64,000 nt of DNA from Chytridium lagenaria (Eukaryota > Chytridiomycota > Chytridiomycetes > Chytridiales > Chytridiaceae): positions 124,001-188,000 of the forward strand of contig JAHLKC010000058.1 of assembly GCA_025449115.1 (NCBI GenBank), written 5' to 3'. The notes under the pieces were generated by a model. It worked only from the letters and a program-made list of their open reading frames with translations, searched no databases and was not told where the DNA came from. Below, one piece after another: positions 22,704 to 34,302 of the stretch; position 1 is the stretch's first letter; every line of letters begins with the position of its first letter. The translations under genes and the position numbers were made by a program.

Positions 22704-24229
22704 AATTACCATCCAGCCTCCATGACTCACGCTTCAGCATCCCGCTTCAGCATTAGACAGAACAATCCCATGCCTTCCAAACCAAACATAATGCGTATCA
22801 ACATCTTTGTTGGTTCCACTTCACGCTTGGTTCTCTCGTTCTCACCTTTGTGCAGACCTTCCATGCACGGGCAAGGTCATCTCCATTTTCCATCTCGGCA
22901 AAGGGCGAAAAGTTATCATTCTTGGAGGCCTTGATCTTGAGCACGATAGGTGCCATTTATGCTGATGCGAAAGTCGGAGAGAGCAATTTCTATCAGGCTT
23001 GCTTTTGGTAGTGACCTATTGACCTGGTTGTGTTTATGGATGATGAAGGGGGGTGCGAGCAGGCAGCGCGAGCCTTTTCTTCTGTCCTTTCCTTCCTTTC
23101 CTTTCCTTCCTTTCCTTTCCTTTCTTCCCTTCTTTTCACAAAAGCTCCTCTCCCCTCTCTTTCAGAAAGCAGAGCAGAATGTAACGGTGGAATGAAGCTG
23201 ATGACGGCCTCTGTCGAGTGTAGGTAGCGACGCTTGCTGTTGCGCAGGGTCTTTTTCCTCCACAAATGAAATAATAGTAAATTTGGGGGATGGTGTGTTT
23301 TCAATTTAATTTCATAAATGATAAAAAAACGTGAGTTTAGGGCTTGCCCCTGATGAATGAGACAGGCAGCAATTTGAAAAAATAAAAATAAAAATAATAA
23401 TAACTAATGCAAATAAATATTAGATATTCAGCATGAATAATGAAACGGAGGATATTCAACCACCGTTCATCCCTCCGTCCCTTAATAAATAGTAAAAGTG
23501 GCTGGCTGCTGGCAGAGTTGGGGCATTAAAGTTGTTGGTTGCTGTACTTGTTGGCTTTGTGCTCTTGCAATGTGCTCATGGGACAGAGGCCATAAAAGAT
23601 ACCTTTACGAATAATCCTAATGTACAATTCACGGCACAAACTCTGCTATATACACGTTTGACGCGTTTACACCACCATCCAGATGTATATTTTCGGTGAA
23701 CAAAAAAAACACGTTATAAAATAATTGAATTGAATGGCGTCCATAATGATGAGCCCTCCATTTCCAACCGCATCCAGCGCAATGATCCGTCGATACCTTC
23801 TCGCTGACTCAAACAGCTGCCCACCCTTCCGTCTATCCTCGCCTTTTCTCTGCCTTTGGCTTTCACTGTTGTTACCTTTTTTTGAAAGCCCGGAATTGAC
23901 AAGCTGACAATTCCACAGCCCACAACAAAATAAAAAACACTTTGAACGTTGCCCACTCCAACTTGTTCCGGCGAAAATGGCAAGTTATCACAATAAATAT
24001 ACAGTCTTTGGTACATATTTTAAATACACGGATTAAATCCTCCCCTCAACCCATATTACCAACATATCTGCACGCATTTGACGAAAAATATCTGCGGCAC
24101 GTCTCCTCCATATCCTTCCCTCCTCTTCTTCCAGCATCAATCCAATAGTTGCACAGGTTATACCTCCCAACCCCATCAAATCACCCCTCGCTCAACCGTC
24201 CTTGACATTCCTTTTTCTTTAGCAAACTC
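22704..24229. other. Long intergenic region upstream of the GATA gene
   Basis: About 1.5 kb without a convincing gene, apart from the possible first exon of the GATA factor just below 22704. It includes a pyrimidine-rich tract (23083-23137) and AT-rich stretches around 23380-23440. It is the longest gene-free stretch in the window, so an extended GATA-gene promoter is plausible. Confidence 0.5.
23083..23137. repeat. CTTTC/CCTTC pyrimidine microsatellite
   Basis: Imperfect tandem units of tttcc/ttcct on the plus strand, with almost no purines over about 55 bases, lying upstream of the GATA gene. Such tracts can adopt non-B structures; no function is shown here. Confidence 0.85.
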
Positions 24230-27200
24230 TTAAACCATTGCACTACCTTGCGCTTTTTTTTTTACGTCTCCAACCACCATCGCTTCTGCCGCAAACGTTA
24301 GCCAATACCCGCATCGACCCATCGTACTGATTGCCAGCCGTTCAAAAAGCCATTTACTCGCCCTGGCCAGCAGAGGCGCGATATTGCGCAAAGATCTACC
24401 CCCACTCGCGATCTTGGTATGTGCACATGAACCCACAAAAGGTATATTGCAACAAAGAATGCGCGTCCAACACTTGACTCCACAGTGACGTGCCTAATTC
24501 TTCAGCTAGATCCGCGACAGCCTCTGAGACAAGCTCTGGACGGGAACACACTGGCTCAACAGCGTGAGTTCGAGAAAGCAATACCATGATGAGTCGCGCT
24601 AAAGTAGGGGTCGATCCAACCATAAAGAATTGCGGTCCCGATACACGCGTATGAAGCTCCTCAAATACGGAATACGCAAGAGTCGCGTTGTCAAGGCGAT
24701 TTAGCAGAAAACTCTCAATCAAAATGTAACTTGCTAGCCCCATAGTCCACACAGGGCTTTTTACAGCCATTTCCTTGATCAGCGGCATGGTATCTCCCAA
24801 AGTATCGTGAACTTGCCCAAGAAGAAAGTTGGGCAATATAAGAAAACCCTTTGACTTTAAACTCCATCGGAATTCGTCGCTTTGTCCACACATTTAAAGA
24901 AACTGTGCAGGCTGCTACACTTTCCCTTATATCAACTAAATACATGGCGAGATTATGCGCATGCGTGTTGAAATGGACGCAATCGTTTCTTCTTCTAAAA
25001 ATTTGCGGCATTCCGTGCTCCGTAGAGTAATTTTTCGGCCAAGTCCGTTCAAGGCCCTAGATCTCATTAAAACTCGACCGCGATCATCAAGGAGAAGAAC
25101 CAAAAGGATGGCCATGATTGACACCTCTCAATAGAGGACCACCAGCATAAGAGCGAGGCCGTAAACCATCTTATGCCTCTCGATTTCAGGATCAAAAATA
25201 AACGACCCCATCAGCCCTGCCATTGCATATTGAAGGCTCGGTGTTTTCTTATATCGCGAGAAGTATACGTAATGTTCTTTACATCTCTCCTGCCCCTTCG
25301 CGTCTTTCTCCACAATACACCAAACTGAATTAGCAATTTCAACGTTAGCGATGTCGCTTCTTTGACAGTGCTCGGCCAAGCCAGAGAATGAGCTTTCAAG
25401 CCCATAATCCCGTACTGCTGAGTTTTCTTGTATGGTGAGGATATTTAAGGATGACCACGCAAGAATTCCAAAGGCCTCGCCCTCAAAACTGCATCCAAAA
25501 CTTTGGTGTCCAAATCCGTTATTAACGATTTCGCTTTTCTCAATAAATTCACAAATCTCCTTTAACGTACACGTGCTCTCATACAAAAGGCCATCAAACA
25601 TCAATGAAATCCTGCAAAATCAACACATCATATCAGCCAAAGAGGAAAAAAATCGTGGATGTTTTACCCAAACTGCACATTCCAGTATATCAACTTGGGC
25701 ACACATCCTGACCTCCAATAATGATAACACGTCTGAGGCATCGCAGCCTTCCTTTCCGCCTCCCCCTTAATCATTTCGTACCGTTCAGCCATCTGCAAAT
25801 GCATAGTCTGTCGGGACGCCATAGAAATGCTCTCGTAAATGGCATTACGGATCGTGATATGACGAAAAGAAGTGCTCTCAAAAAGATCGTCTGCAGATAA
25901 TGAAGGATCTTTTGCGATAAACCCATACGTATCTTCTGATAGAACGATTTCGCGAACTTTAGTCACGGTCAAGTTTTGGTCGTTTAGAAGGAACACGACG
26001 TCGACGAGAGAAAATAGTGGCCGAGGATTGAGGCAACTTTGAGAATATCTTGAAAACCAGGGTCCAGCCTAAAGATGGTTAGCCTAGAAAATTCCTTAAA
26101 TGACTATAAAAATATTACCCGTCCATTTGAGCTATGATGATGGACTCAACTTTTTCTGAAAGGATGTTTTCAAAAGATTGCGCACTCCAAAATCCAGCGT
26201 CCATGCAAAGATTCTTGCGAGCACGGCCTTTTGTGTCGAAATGATGTTCTTTCATCCTAGAGATTAATGTGTCCAATTGTAGCAGGTTGCCCCCTGTTTT
26301 CTTATGAATGGCTGGAAGGAAAACACAGTTATCAGTGACAGGGCAGGTATAACAATTAAATATCATACTTACAAACACAAAGCTCATCCTCGACAGATCT
26401 GACGTTCAAAGATTTTATCTGTGTAAACGTTAGTATCGGTTTCAATTGTGAACAGAAGTGGAACGGACAATATATGCTTTGATGTCTGCTGGACTTGCAC
26501 CAGTAAGTTCGACTGTTTGATCCAGCGCAATATTTTCTATCGCCCTTCCATTTTCAAGGGGCCGTGAAAAGATGTACAAGCACACCTAACAATACACAGC
26601 CATAATTTAGATAATCTACAGAAAAGATCTGGGCAAAAGACGATACAGGTGATAGTTTGCCTACGTAGACTTACGCGTGTGGAAGTTGACGCAAACATTT
26701 ACGATAGCTTCAATGGATCCCGAATCAATCCACTACTCTCAAATATCAGTGAATACGCCGCAAAAATCGCACTCACCTGAAAATCATCCAATATAATCGC
26801 AATTCTATCTTCTTCAACCACATTCAACAGAATTTTTCCTACCAGCGACGCCAATATCGACATTTTTGAGTCCCAAACTTCCTTGACCGATGCATCATCG
26901 TTGACGCTTCCCGGAAACAACCACTCAAGGACAAGGTTGAGGTAGGAGCGGTCCTCGTTGACTTTATCGAGGAGATTGCCGACAAAGCGGCTGGCAGTAT
27001 CGTAGGCGATGTTAGAGACATCCTCAAGTTTTTCAAAAATGTGAAAAAGGTTTATAAAGAGGGTGCGGAATCACCGAGTGGTCTGGTTATTTAAATAGAG
27101 AAGGTTTTAGTAAAGATGAGAGGTGAGGTAGATTCTAACATTGTTTGATCCAAATCGGCACCTCTCGCGTAGCTTAATATTAAATTCAGTCAGTACGGAT

Positions 27201-29450
27201 GACTGTAAAGATATAAAAAAATACACGCACCAGTGCATAACATAACGGTTTCTCATATAGCTCTGCAAATGCATCAATAAACTCGTCTTCCCAATTCCGC
27301 TAGCTCCCTGGATCAATACAATATGTTTCTTATCTCTGTCTAAAATCCATTCATCAAACCCCGCTTTCACCCTTTGCCATTCCTGCGTGTTCCCAATAAT
27401 CCCCTTTTCCATCTGGACAGATGTATTCGAGTCCATGTCTTCGCTTATCCCCCATATCTGCAAGGACTTGTTCTTCCCTTTCACTTTAACTCTTCCTAAG
27501 TCACGGCATTTACAGATTTGTTTGACTAACGCATAGGTTCGTGGTTCGATGATGATGCGACATTCTTCTGATTGGGTTCCCAAAAGCCTTGCGGCAGTGT
27601 TGAAGACCTCGCCTGAAACGTTAGATATTATTGACGGATGTTTTCACCTAGTAGCCCCGCTTCCTTTCTATCATCAACTCCTAAAGTTGTGAATAAAATG
27701 TCACCTGTCGCGATTGACACCACAAAGTTATTTCTGTCTTGACCTTCAATTTTTTCCGCGGCTTTTACAAAAGCTTTTGCGGCTTTTACGCAATTAATGC
27801 TACATGTTCCATTCGAGTATGGCTTTTTATGGTAAGATAACGAGACATGTTATAAACGTACTGGAAGTCCAAAGCAACCAAGCAGGGTATAACCCTTATC
27901 ATCAACTACAAAATAAATAAAAATGCCGAACAAAGGAGACCGTACCTGAAAACTGCTGAAAAACACCTTGAAATTCATCCAATTTATCTAGAAAAACCTC
28001 AATGACCTTTTGCATCATCCTCAACGTCGTCTCCACCAAAACCTTTACAAAGATGACATTAAGCGTGCGGTACTCGCTTTTGAATTTTAAAATTTTGCCG
28101 TTGAATGCTTTCGATTGTTTTCCGTCAGAGCTCTTCGATCGATTAACTACGTCCACTTTCACCGATCCCAAAACTCTGTACAATAGCGATTGATTGATAA
28201 ACAGACGTAGTAGATTCAAATTAAGGGTTTTATGAAGTGGTTCCTTCAATCGGTACGGTTGGGTTTTGCTGTCGGGCGACGGATGTTGTAAAACGCTTCG
28301 ATCTCAGAAATGTTGAGAATGTTATTGCGATTAGATTTAAACGAGATAGAGAGGAATTTCGCCATTTCGTCGGATACCCCCATATGACCTTTTTTTTTGA
28401 CTATTAACGTCACGAAAAAAAACAAACAGAAAATGTACCTTCTTTCGCTGCTTCAAGAAGATCCCTAAATGCCTCAACGCGTCGCCTACGATCGCGTAGT
28501 CTAGGCGTTTCGACAATGACCCAACAATGGCGTGAGAAAACTCACCACATGTCACCGCAATGTGGAGTCCAAGGGCTGTTTGGCCGTCGCGTATCTGCGA
28601 CGTAACAGGACGAGAAAGAGCGGAATTTGTGGGTAAGGTTTGGACGGCGTCTGTCCAACGCTTTACGTCGATCGGGTGACTACCTAGGCTTAAGAGGATT
28701 TGGGAGCAACAGAGTGTAGCGCGTTCGCAAATGGAGTTATGGGGTTCGGTTGGCTTTGCAGCAGAAAATGTGACGAGGATGGCGTCACCTTGTTTGGATT
28801 GGTCAAATATAAGGAGGGTAATGGGCATACCTAAAAACTAGAGAGATGTTAGGCCTTTAACAGCTTTTTAAATGATTCTACCTTCACGATATCTCCGCCA
28901 TGATCCAGCACGACGGATGCAATCTGTTAAAGAGAGAGGTTGTAGTGCTGGAAAGGAGGAAAGTAAGTTCACCCACCTTCGCTAAATACTCTCCAACTGC
29001 TCACTTAGCAGTTCAGAGCTGACTTTCCCAAAAATCGGCCTGGGGAATGAGCGTTAGCATGTAATTTACATCCTTCATCCGTGTGTGCGTCAACGATCCA
29101 ACTCACAAGATACGAAGTTAAACTGCTGTAACCCGTAACATCGATGATCGCCTACAGATTACTTCAGACCACTACCGCTGGAGAATTTCACTAACCACCG
29201 CCATGAACGCATTTTCCACAAAGGATGCCCATCTCCAACTCCTCCATCAACGCACTCCTCCTTACTCTATCCGCTAAGACATCTCTCACATGCTTCGCGA
29301 CATATGAGGAGAGCTGATCCTGCATGGCACACACTAAGAAAGGAAATCTCACTTTCATGGTGATCTCTCCGTTCACCGCTGGACTTATTCATGGACAAAT
29401 TGACACCAAAACTTAACGGGAACTGGGTGATCAAAGGCTTTCAGCGCCAT
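24230..29450 (-). CDS. Soluble-adenylyl-cyclase-like protein (class III cyclase plus ATPase and helical repeats)
   Basis: Architecture matches ADCY10/sAC enzymes. Cyclase half 1 (about 29160-28330): AIIDVTGYSSLTSYL carries the first metal Asp, and DIVK-FLGDAILVTF, joined across two introns, carries the second. LHIAVTCGEF and RLDYAIVGDALRHLG follow. Half 2 (about 28250-27420): EYRTLNVIFVKV, DDKGYTLLGCFGLP, VVSIATGDILF, VFNTAARLLG. A P-loop NTPase follows: IIGNTQEWQRV, LIQGASGIGKTSLL (Walker A, about 27330-27270) and IAIILDDFQ (Walker B, about 26790). The C-terminal 900 or so residues are helical repeats (CYHYWRSG, EEYR-like segments) ending at stop 24230. About 20 introns and several indels occur, for example near 29230 and 29000. 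The putative ATG at 29450 lies 1 nt downstream of the MRM1 stop. In other organisms sAC makes cAMP in response to bicarbonate; activity here is inferred. Confidence 0.85.
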
Positions 29451-29451
29451 C

Positions 29452-30954
29452 TTAGTAAAAACGCCATGCATTACAGAGACTGGACATCGAGTGAATGATA
29501 ATTGCTGCTGCAACAGACACGTTTAAAGATTCGACTTCTCCTCCTATCGCGTCATTGCTACTCCCGTCATCGTTTTCATTAAGCTTCACCGTCCTTACTT
29601 CCTTCGCCTGTTCTTCCTCGCAAAACTCCTGATTCTCTCGGCACCCTCCGCCTATCTCCCATCCCATATCCTCAATAAATATGTGCTTCTGGCATCTCCT
29701 AGACACAACTTCTCTCATTCCTTCACCCTCTGATCCCAGTACAAGAATCGTTGGCCCGCGTCCCTTCATTAGCTCAAACATTTTGGACGAGCCTCCGTCA
29801 TCCTGTTCGCCTCCTTCCCGCACCTCCGGTTCCACGCCGTCCTTGCGATCCTATCCGTCCTTCTCTTTACATAGTTGTCGCCTTCTTCCTCTTGTAAAGG
29901 CTCGCAAACCTCCCGTGACGAATCTCAACTCGCTTAAAGACATTGCATTTTGCGAGTCCATGTCGTACAACGCACATCAACCGTTTACCGCTGATTCCTA
30001 AATTACTTTTGTTAATATCGTACCAACTTTGTCATCAAATATTGCAAGCTTCTTACTCGAGAAACTTTGGTAGATTCATGGTACTAAAGCAGTTCATCAC
30101 CTCCATTGCACTGCGCTTGACTTGGACACAACTGCAGTTAATGGTGCTCTGCAAAGGAAGTAATCAAGTCAGATATGACTTGTCTTTGCAAAATGTGGAT
30201 GTAAGTGCTTACGTTTCTCTCTCGGTCGTGATGACACCATCTAGCCGAAAAAGTGACATGTTCTGAAAATGGCACCCAAGTTCTTTAAAGCATCGAGTCA
30301 GTGTGCATTTGATGGTAAAAATACGTACCTGTGGGTCCACATTCTGTCTAAAGCTACCCATAGGGGTCAGGCTGCGGTGACGGATGTTCCAACATCCTGG
30401 CTTATGTACTCAAAATCCACTGTCTCTTTTGCTGAAACATAACGAGTATCTGTTAAACGTCAGAAGTTGAACTTCGCATAAAAAAGAAAGCACTGTGTAA
30501 AGAATAATGACAACACCTTCCATCCTGCTCCACCTCCCTAATCCTCGTCCTACTTTCACCCACTCACACCGCCAGTCTCCAATATCATCCATTATGCGGT
30601 CTACCTCCCGACATGGCATCCAGCCGCGCGTGTCGTCAACTTGACATCCACACCTCCTTCTCTCGCCAACTCCAAAGCTCTTTTCCTTCGCATCCCCATT
30701 TCCCTCCCACGTTCATCTCCTAAGACATGCAGTCGGTAGATGCGACGACGTCTTGCTGATAGCGCAGAAAGAACTACTGAGGCGCCAAAAAGAAATTCAC
30801 GTGGGAGGCCGGCCGTCTGTGGAAAGAGGGCGGCTCGGAAAGCGTCCGGTGGCAATGGTGATGGTCGATGTACACATATGTTTTCGAAGGGCAGAGGAGT
30901 TTGAATGTATTGGAATGACTTGGATGCGCATTTGATGGACTGTAAGAGCTGCAT
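29452..30954 (-). CDS. MRM1: SpoU-family rRNA 2'-O-methyltransferase, Mrm1-like
   Basis: TrmH/SpoU enzymes methylate ribose 2'-OH; Mrm1 acts on the mitochondrial large rRNA peptidyl-transferase region. Seen: the substrate-binding N-domain start REFLFGASVVLSALSARRRR, then across introns motif 1 DPQ-NLGAIFRTCHFFGLDG, APLTAVVSKSSA-GAMEVMNC, motif 2 TILVLGSEGEGMREVVSRRC and motif 3 VESLNVSVAAAIIIHSM. The knotted-fold SPOUT motifs are complete. ATG 30954 was chosen because a Cys/Ser/Gln-rich leader precedes the domain; targeting is plausible but not proven. Two single-base indels break the frame: one before NVDPQ (about 30335), and SAG-A where a GG is reduced to G (about 30108). The stop at 29454-29452 almost touches the next gene. 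Confidence 0.88.
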
Positions 30955-31060
30955 GCATGCTGCTCGCCCAAAGTCCATCCCGCAATCGAAAACTGGTGAC
31001 AAAAAAAACAACAAAACTTTTGTCGTTGCATATATGTACATTATATTTATTTGGCATAGA

Positions 31061-32055
31061 TTAAAACTCGTCATCTTCATCTCCACTTTTACAGCAAAGC
31101 AGTCCAAGGCATCCATACCTTCCCCCGACTTCGTATCCAACAACTCTCCACTTTTTGGCTACATCCTTCCAAAACTCTGTCCAAACTAACGAGCTCGTTG
31201 GAATCGACTCTGAGTCGGCCGATAATCTTGCCGTTGTTGTATGCCCAAGAAGCGATGTGGACTCGTTAGTCGGAAGCTCGTGCACGAGGGCAGTACCGCG
31301 CTTTTGTATTAAGGAGTCGTTTTCATTCTCGTCACCGTTCTCGGGATGCTCAATAGTGGAAGTATTATAAATATTTAGCGCGGCGTGGAGCTGTGTAGGC
31401 TCTCCTGATGCGTTAAAGCCAGCTGCGAAGAAAAAGGCGAACATGTCAATGCATGCTCAGGTCTCCTGTAACAAAAGTAAGAAATAGCGAAATACAAAAG
31501 GAAAGGACACTAATGTTGAGACAAAACTAAGTTCACTGGCTTTATAAAAACATAAAACTATGCAGCGTTTCAAATTAAATGAAGGTAAAAGGGCATAAAG
31601 TAGATAAGTAAACTTGAGCAATAACAGGTGAAAAAAGGAAATCCAAAGAATAGAATCGAAATGTAACTGCAGATATATAGGCCTGGCTTCTCGGTAAAGC
31701 ATCTCACCTTCTTCCATGAGATATGCAACAACCGGATCCACCTCCCCCTCTCTCCTTCCCCCTTTTCCCTTCAATTCCTTTTCCTCCAACTTCTTCCGCT
31801 TTGTAACAACTTTCTCCAATTTCCGTTCTAATGTTTGTACATGCTCCTCGGAGTCTGTCAAAATCGTCCAAGGACCTTTTCCTTTCTCTTGTGCTGTTGT
31901 CGTTGGTTGCCAGACGAAGCAGCAAGTTCCGGCCATGAATTAAGAGCTTCCGAATGAGATATAGGCGATGAAGATGAGAAAGCGTCGAGTGCAGTTGAGA
32001 ATGGGTTAATGGACGATGTGTCCAAAGGTTGAGGTATTTCGTCTGTGGTCAGCAT
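31061..32055 (-). CDS. Hypothetical protein, mostly disordered with short coiled coil
   Basis: I do not recognise this family. ATG 32055 starts MLTTDEIPQPLDTSSINPFS. A Ser-rich N-terminus changes frame near 31880 into a charged helical stretch (HVQTLERKLEKVVTKRKKLE), then, after an intron of about 260 nt, an acidic and Ser/Thr-rich C-terminal half ending YGCLGLLCCKSGDEDDEF. The terminal CLGLLCC cysteine cluster could be palmitoylated; that is speculation. It is divergent from RPB5, with 139 bp between the two ATGs, so they probably share a promoter region. Confidence 0.55.
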
Positions 32056-32194
32056 CAAGATTGTTCAATTCTGAAATTGACCTTTTTTTTTCTTGCTGGA
32101 GTACTATAAGCATCCGAAAGTTCCTCACCAACGCACGTCCTTTTCTCTTGACATCGTAACGGTTTAAACGGTTATCGAATCGAAGTCTGAGACG

Positions 32195-33713
32195 ATGGAT
32201 GAAGACAGAGAAGTTTCGAGATTGTGGAGGTAAATAAAGGAACCATTAGCGTACGATGCAGAATGTTAGCACTTGTGCTTTGATAAGACGGCTACTCTGA
32301 AGACTACGGCGTGATGATGAACATGGAAAGGGATAATTGTAACGGGAATTCCTTATCTCAGCTTTGTTTTCCGGCTATAACTGTTGGGCTTTCTGGGATC
32401 ATGCAGAGCTCAAATCGTTCAAATGCTTCCAACAAAGTCACCTAAGAGACTGAAGAAATTACGGCCCGTCGATGGATATAGAGGAATGAATAAATACCAT
32501 AGAACTGTGGCCACAGTTGATTTGATTACCAGGATAATATCATAGGAGGTTCGCTGTTGTATTTGGTGCTGGACAGAAACAAACTGTAGTTGGGGGGCAT
32601 TCATCTATGCAATCTTTTCGAAATTCAAACCGTGGCCGATAGGTCTCTCTCTCATCTTGGTTTCAGATTCCCTCTCTTCCATTTCACCTTCAACAAAACT
32701 TCATCTTAGCTTTCTTTTTGAGCACAGTTATAATTGATGCCAATAAATTGTGGTTTTCTTTTTCTTTTTTTTACAAAGGGTTTACCGGACGATCCACGAG
32801 GTGGTTCATGATAGGGTATGTCCTAGTTTCAATAAGCCTCGTTTTTTCTATTGAAGGTTCTAATAGTTTATATATACTCTACCTTTTTACATTCAGGGCT
32901 ACATTGTCAGTGAACGAGAATTGACGTACACATTGGATGAATTCAAGAATCAGCACTTCCGCGGTGGAATTATTGAGTAAGTCTCTATCATCCTTTCTTG
33001 CGATCAATACTAATTTACTTGTAATTTTACAGCCGATCAAGTCTCACTTTCCTTGTTCAGCATACAACTGAAAATGACCAGCTTCTTGTCTTTTTCATCG
33101 AGGACGAGACTGTTGGAATTAAGCCTATCAAGAAGTACGTTAGATATTGCATTCTTCCTCCTTTAATTTCAGGACCAATAACGATTTTTAACATACTAGG
33201 GTTTGCGAGCGTATGATCCAACAGTCCATTATGAAAGCCATTCTTGTTTACCAAAAAAGCTTGACCCCCTCCGCACACAAAGTCATCCACGAAATGGCGC
33301 CAAAGTACCAGATTGAGATTTTCCAAGAAGGAGAGCTTCTTGTCAACATTACTCAACATATTTTGGTGCCAAAGCATGTTGTGTTAAGCAAAGAAGAAAA
33401 ACAACGTTATTGCAGAGATAGTGAGTGTTGTGTGTCTTAGTAGTTTAGTTTAGTTTTTTCTAATCATGGTTGTTTGTTGTTTCTTTAATGTAATAGCCGT
33501 CTGAAGGAGACCCAGTTGCCGCGTATTCAGCAGAGTGATCCTGTTGCTCGGTATTACGGCTTGAAGGTGGGATACGATCATGCATCGATTACTTTCGTTT
33601 TCTAATTGCTGAATCATCTTAATTTTTCTGCTACGCAGAGAGGTCAGGTGGTTAAGATTACACGTCCTAGTGAGACGGCCGGAAAGTATGTCACATACCG
33701 ATTGTGTTGGTGA
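32195..33713 (+). CDS. RPB5: RNA polymerase I/II/III common subunit Rpb5 (RPABC1)
   Basis: Shared jaw subunit of all three nuclear RNA polymerases. Exons resolved: 32195-32229 ([11 protein letters not shown]), 32779-32815 ([12 protein letters not shown]), 32897-32976 ([20 protein letters not shown]), 33033-33134 ([13 protein letters not shown]), 33200 to about 33430 ([20 protein letters not shown]), then [20 protein letters not shown] and [20 protein letters not shown], ending RLCW with stop 33711-33713. Both the N-terminal jaw and the C-terminal assembly domain are complete; length is about 210 residues as usual. Intron 1 is 549 nt, several times longer than the others. An A5 run at 33397-33401 is one base short: adding an A gives TTLLQRY across the next splice. 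Confidence 0.96.
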
Positions 33714-34302
33714 ACTTGGAATTTGGCATTCTTTCTCTATGTTTTGTGCTTATCTGAAGCTACAACATCGTGAGGTCTTTTTACTTTACGTCCTTTCTCT
33801 TCCTCACCACAAAGCTTTTTCTTGCGGAAGCATCTTTGCAAACCCTCTTTGGTTAACTTATTATTCACCCACTTTGTGAAGGTGGTTCCCAGTTACTTTT
33901 TACTCCTTTTTACCTTGGCAAAAATCGCAATTTGAATACATACCACTTTGTTAATTTCTGCTCAGTTTTACTATTGCGCTGGTATTCGGATATAAAAAAC
34001 GGGAAGTGTATTTTTTGTGATAAAATAGGAGTGTAGGAGTGAAGATGGGTCCGACGCAAAGAGAAACAGGCGATAAGATAAAGGTAAAAACGCGAAAATG
34101 AGAAAACATAAGGCAGCAAACAGTGTGGATCAAGGAGAGTGGAAAGCAGAATCCAAACAGTATACTAGCAAGAGCACATAAAATGAATTCCACCAGTAAT
34201 CCAGAAATATGAAAAAAAAACCGGCATGGCTTCGTTTCCCTCCCACCCAATATCCCATCAAAAATTCCACCCAACGTTCCTACTTATTCCGATCTCCTCC
34301 AT
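33714..34302. other. Convergent 3' intergenic region
   Basis: Between the RPB5 stop and the NDUFB10 stop. T- and A-rich sequence with no recognisable protein; presumably two 3' UTRs. Confidence 0.5.

Noticed and set aside
22993..23304. 103-residue minus-strand Glu/Lys/Arg frame
   Set aside because: Complement of the pyrimidine microsatellite; composition explains the open frame.
28700..28830. Insertion disrupting the cyclase active site
   Set aside because: The inserted bases have intron borders (GTATGC...AAG) and splicing restores FLGDAILVTF.
29452..29835. Exon containing LVLGSEGEGM as part of the cyclase gene
   Set aside because: It carries SpoU motifs 2 and 3 (GSEGEG and SLNVSVA), which complete the Mrm1 gene upstream.
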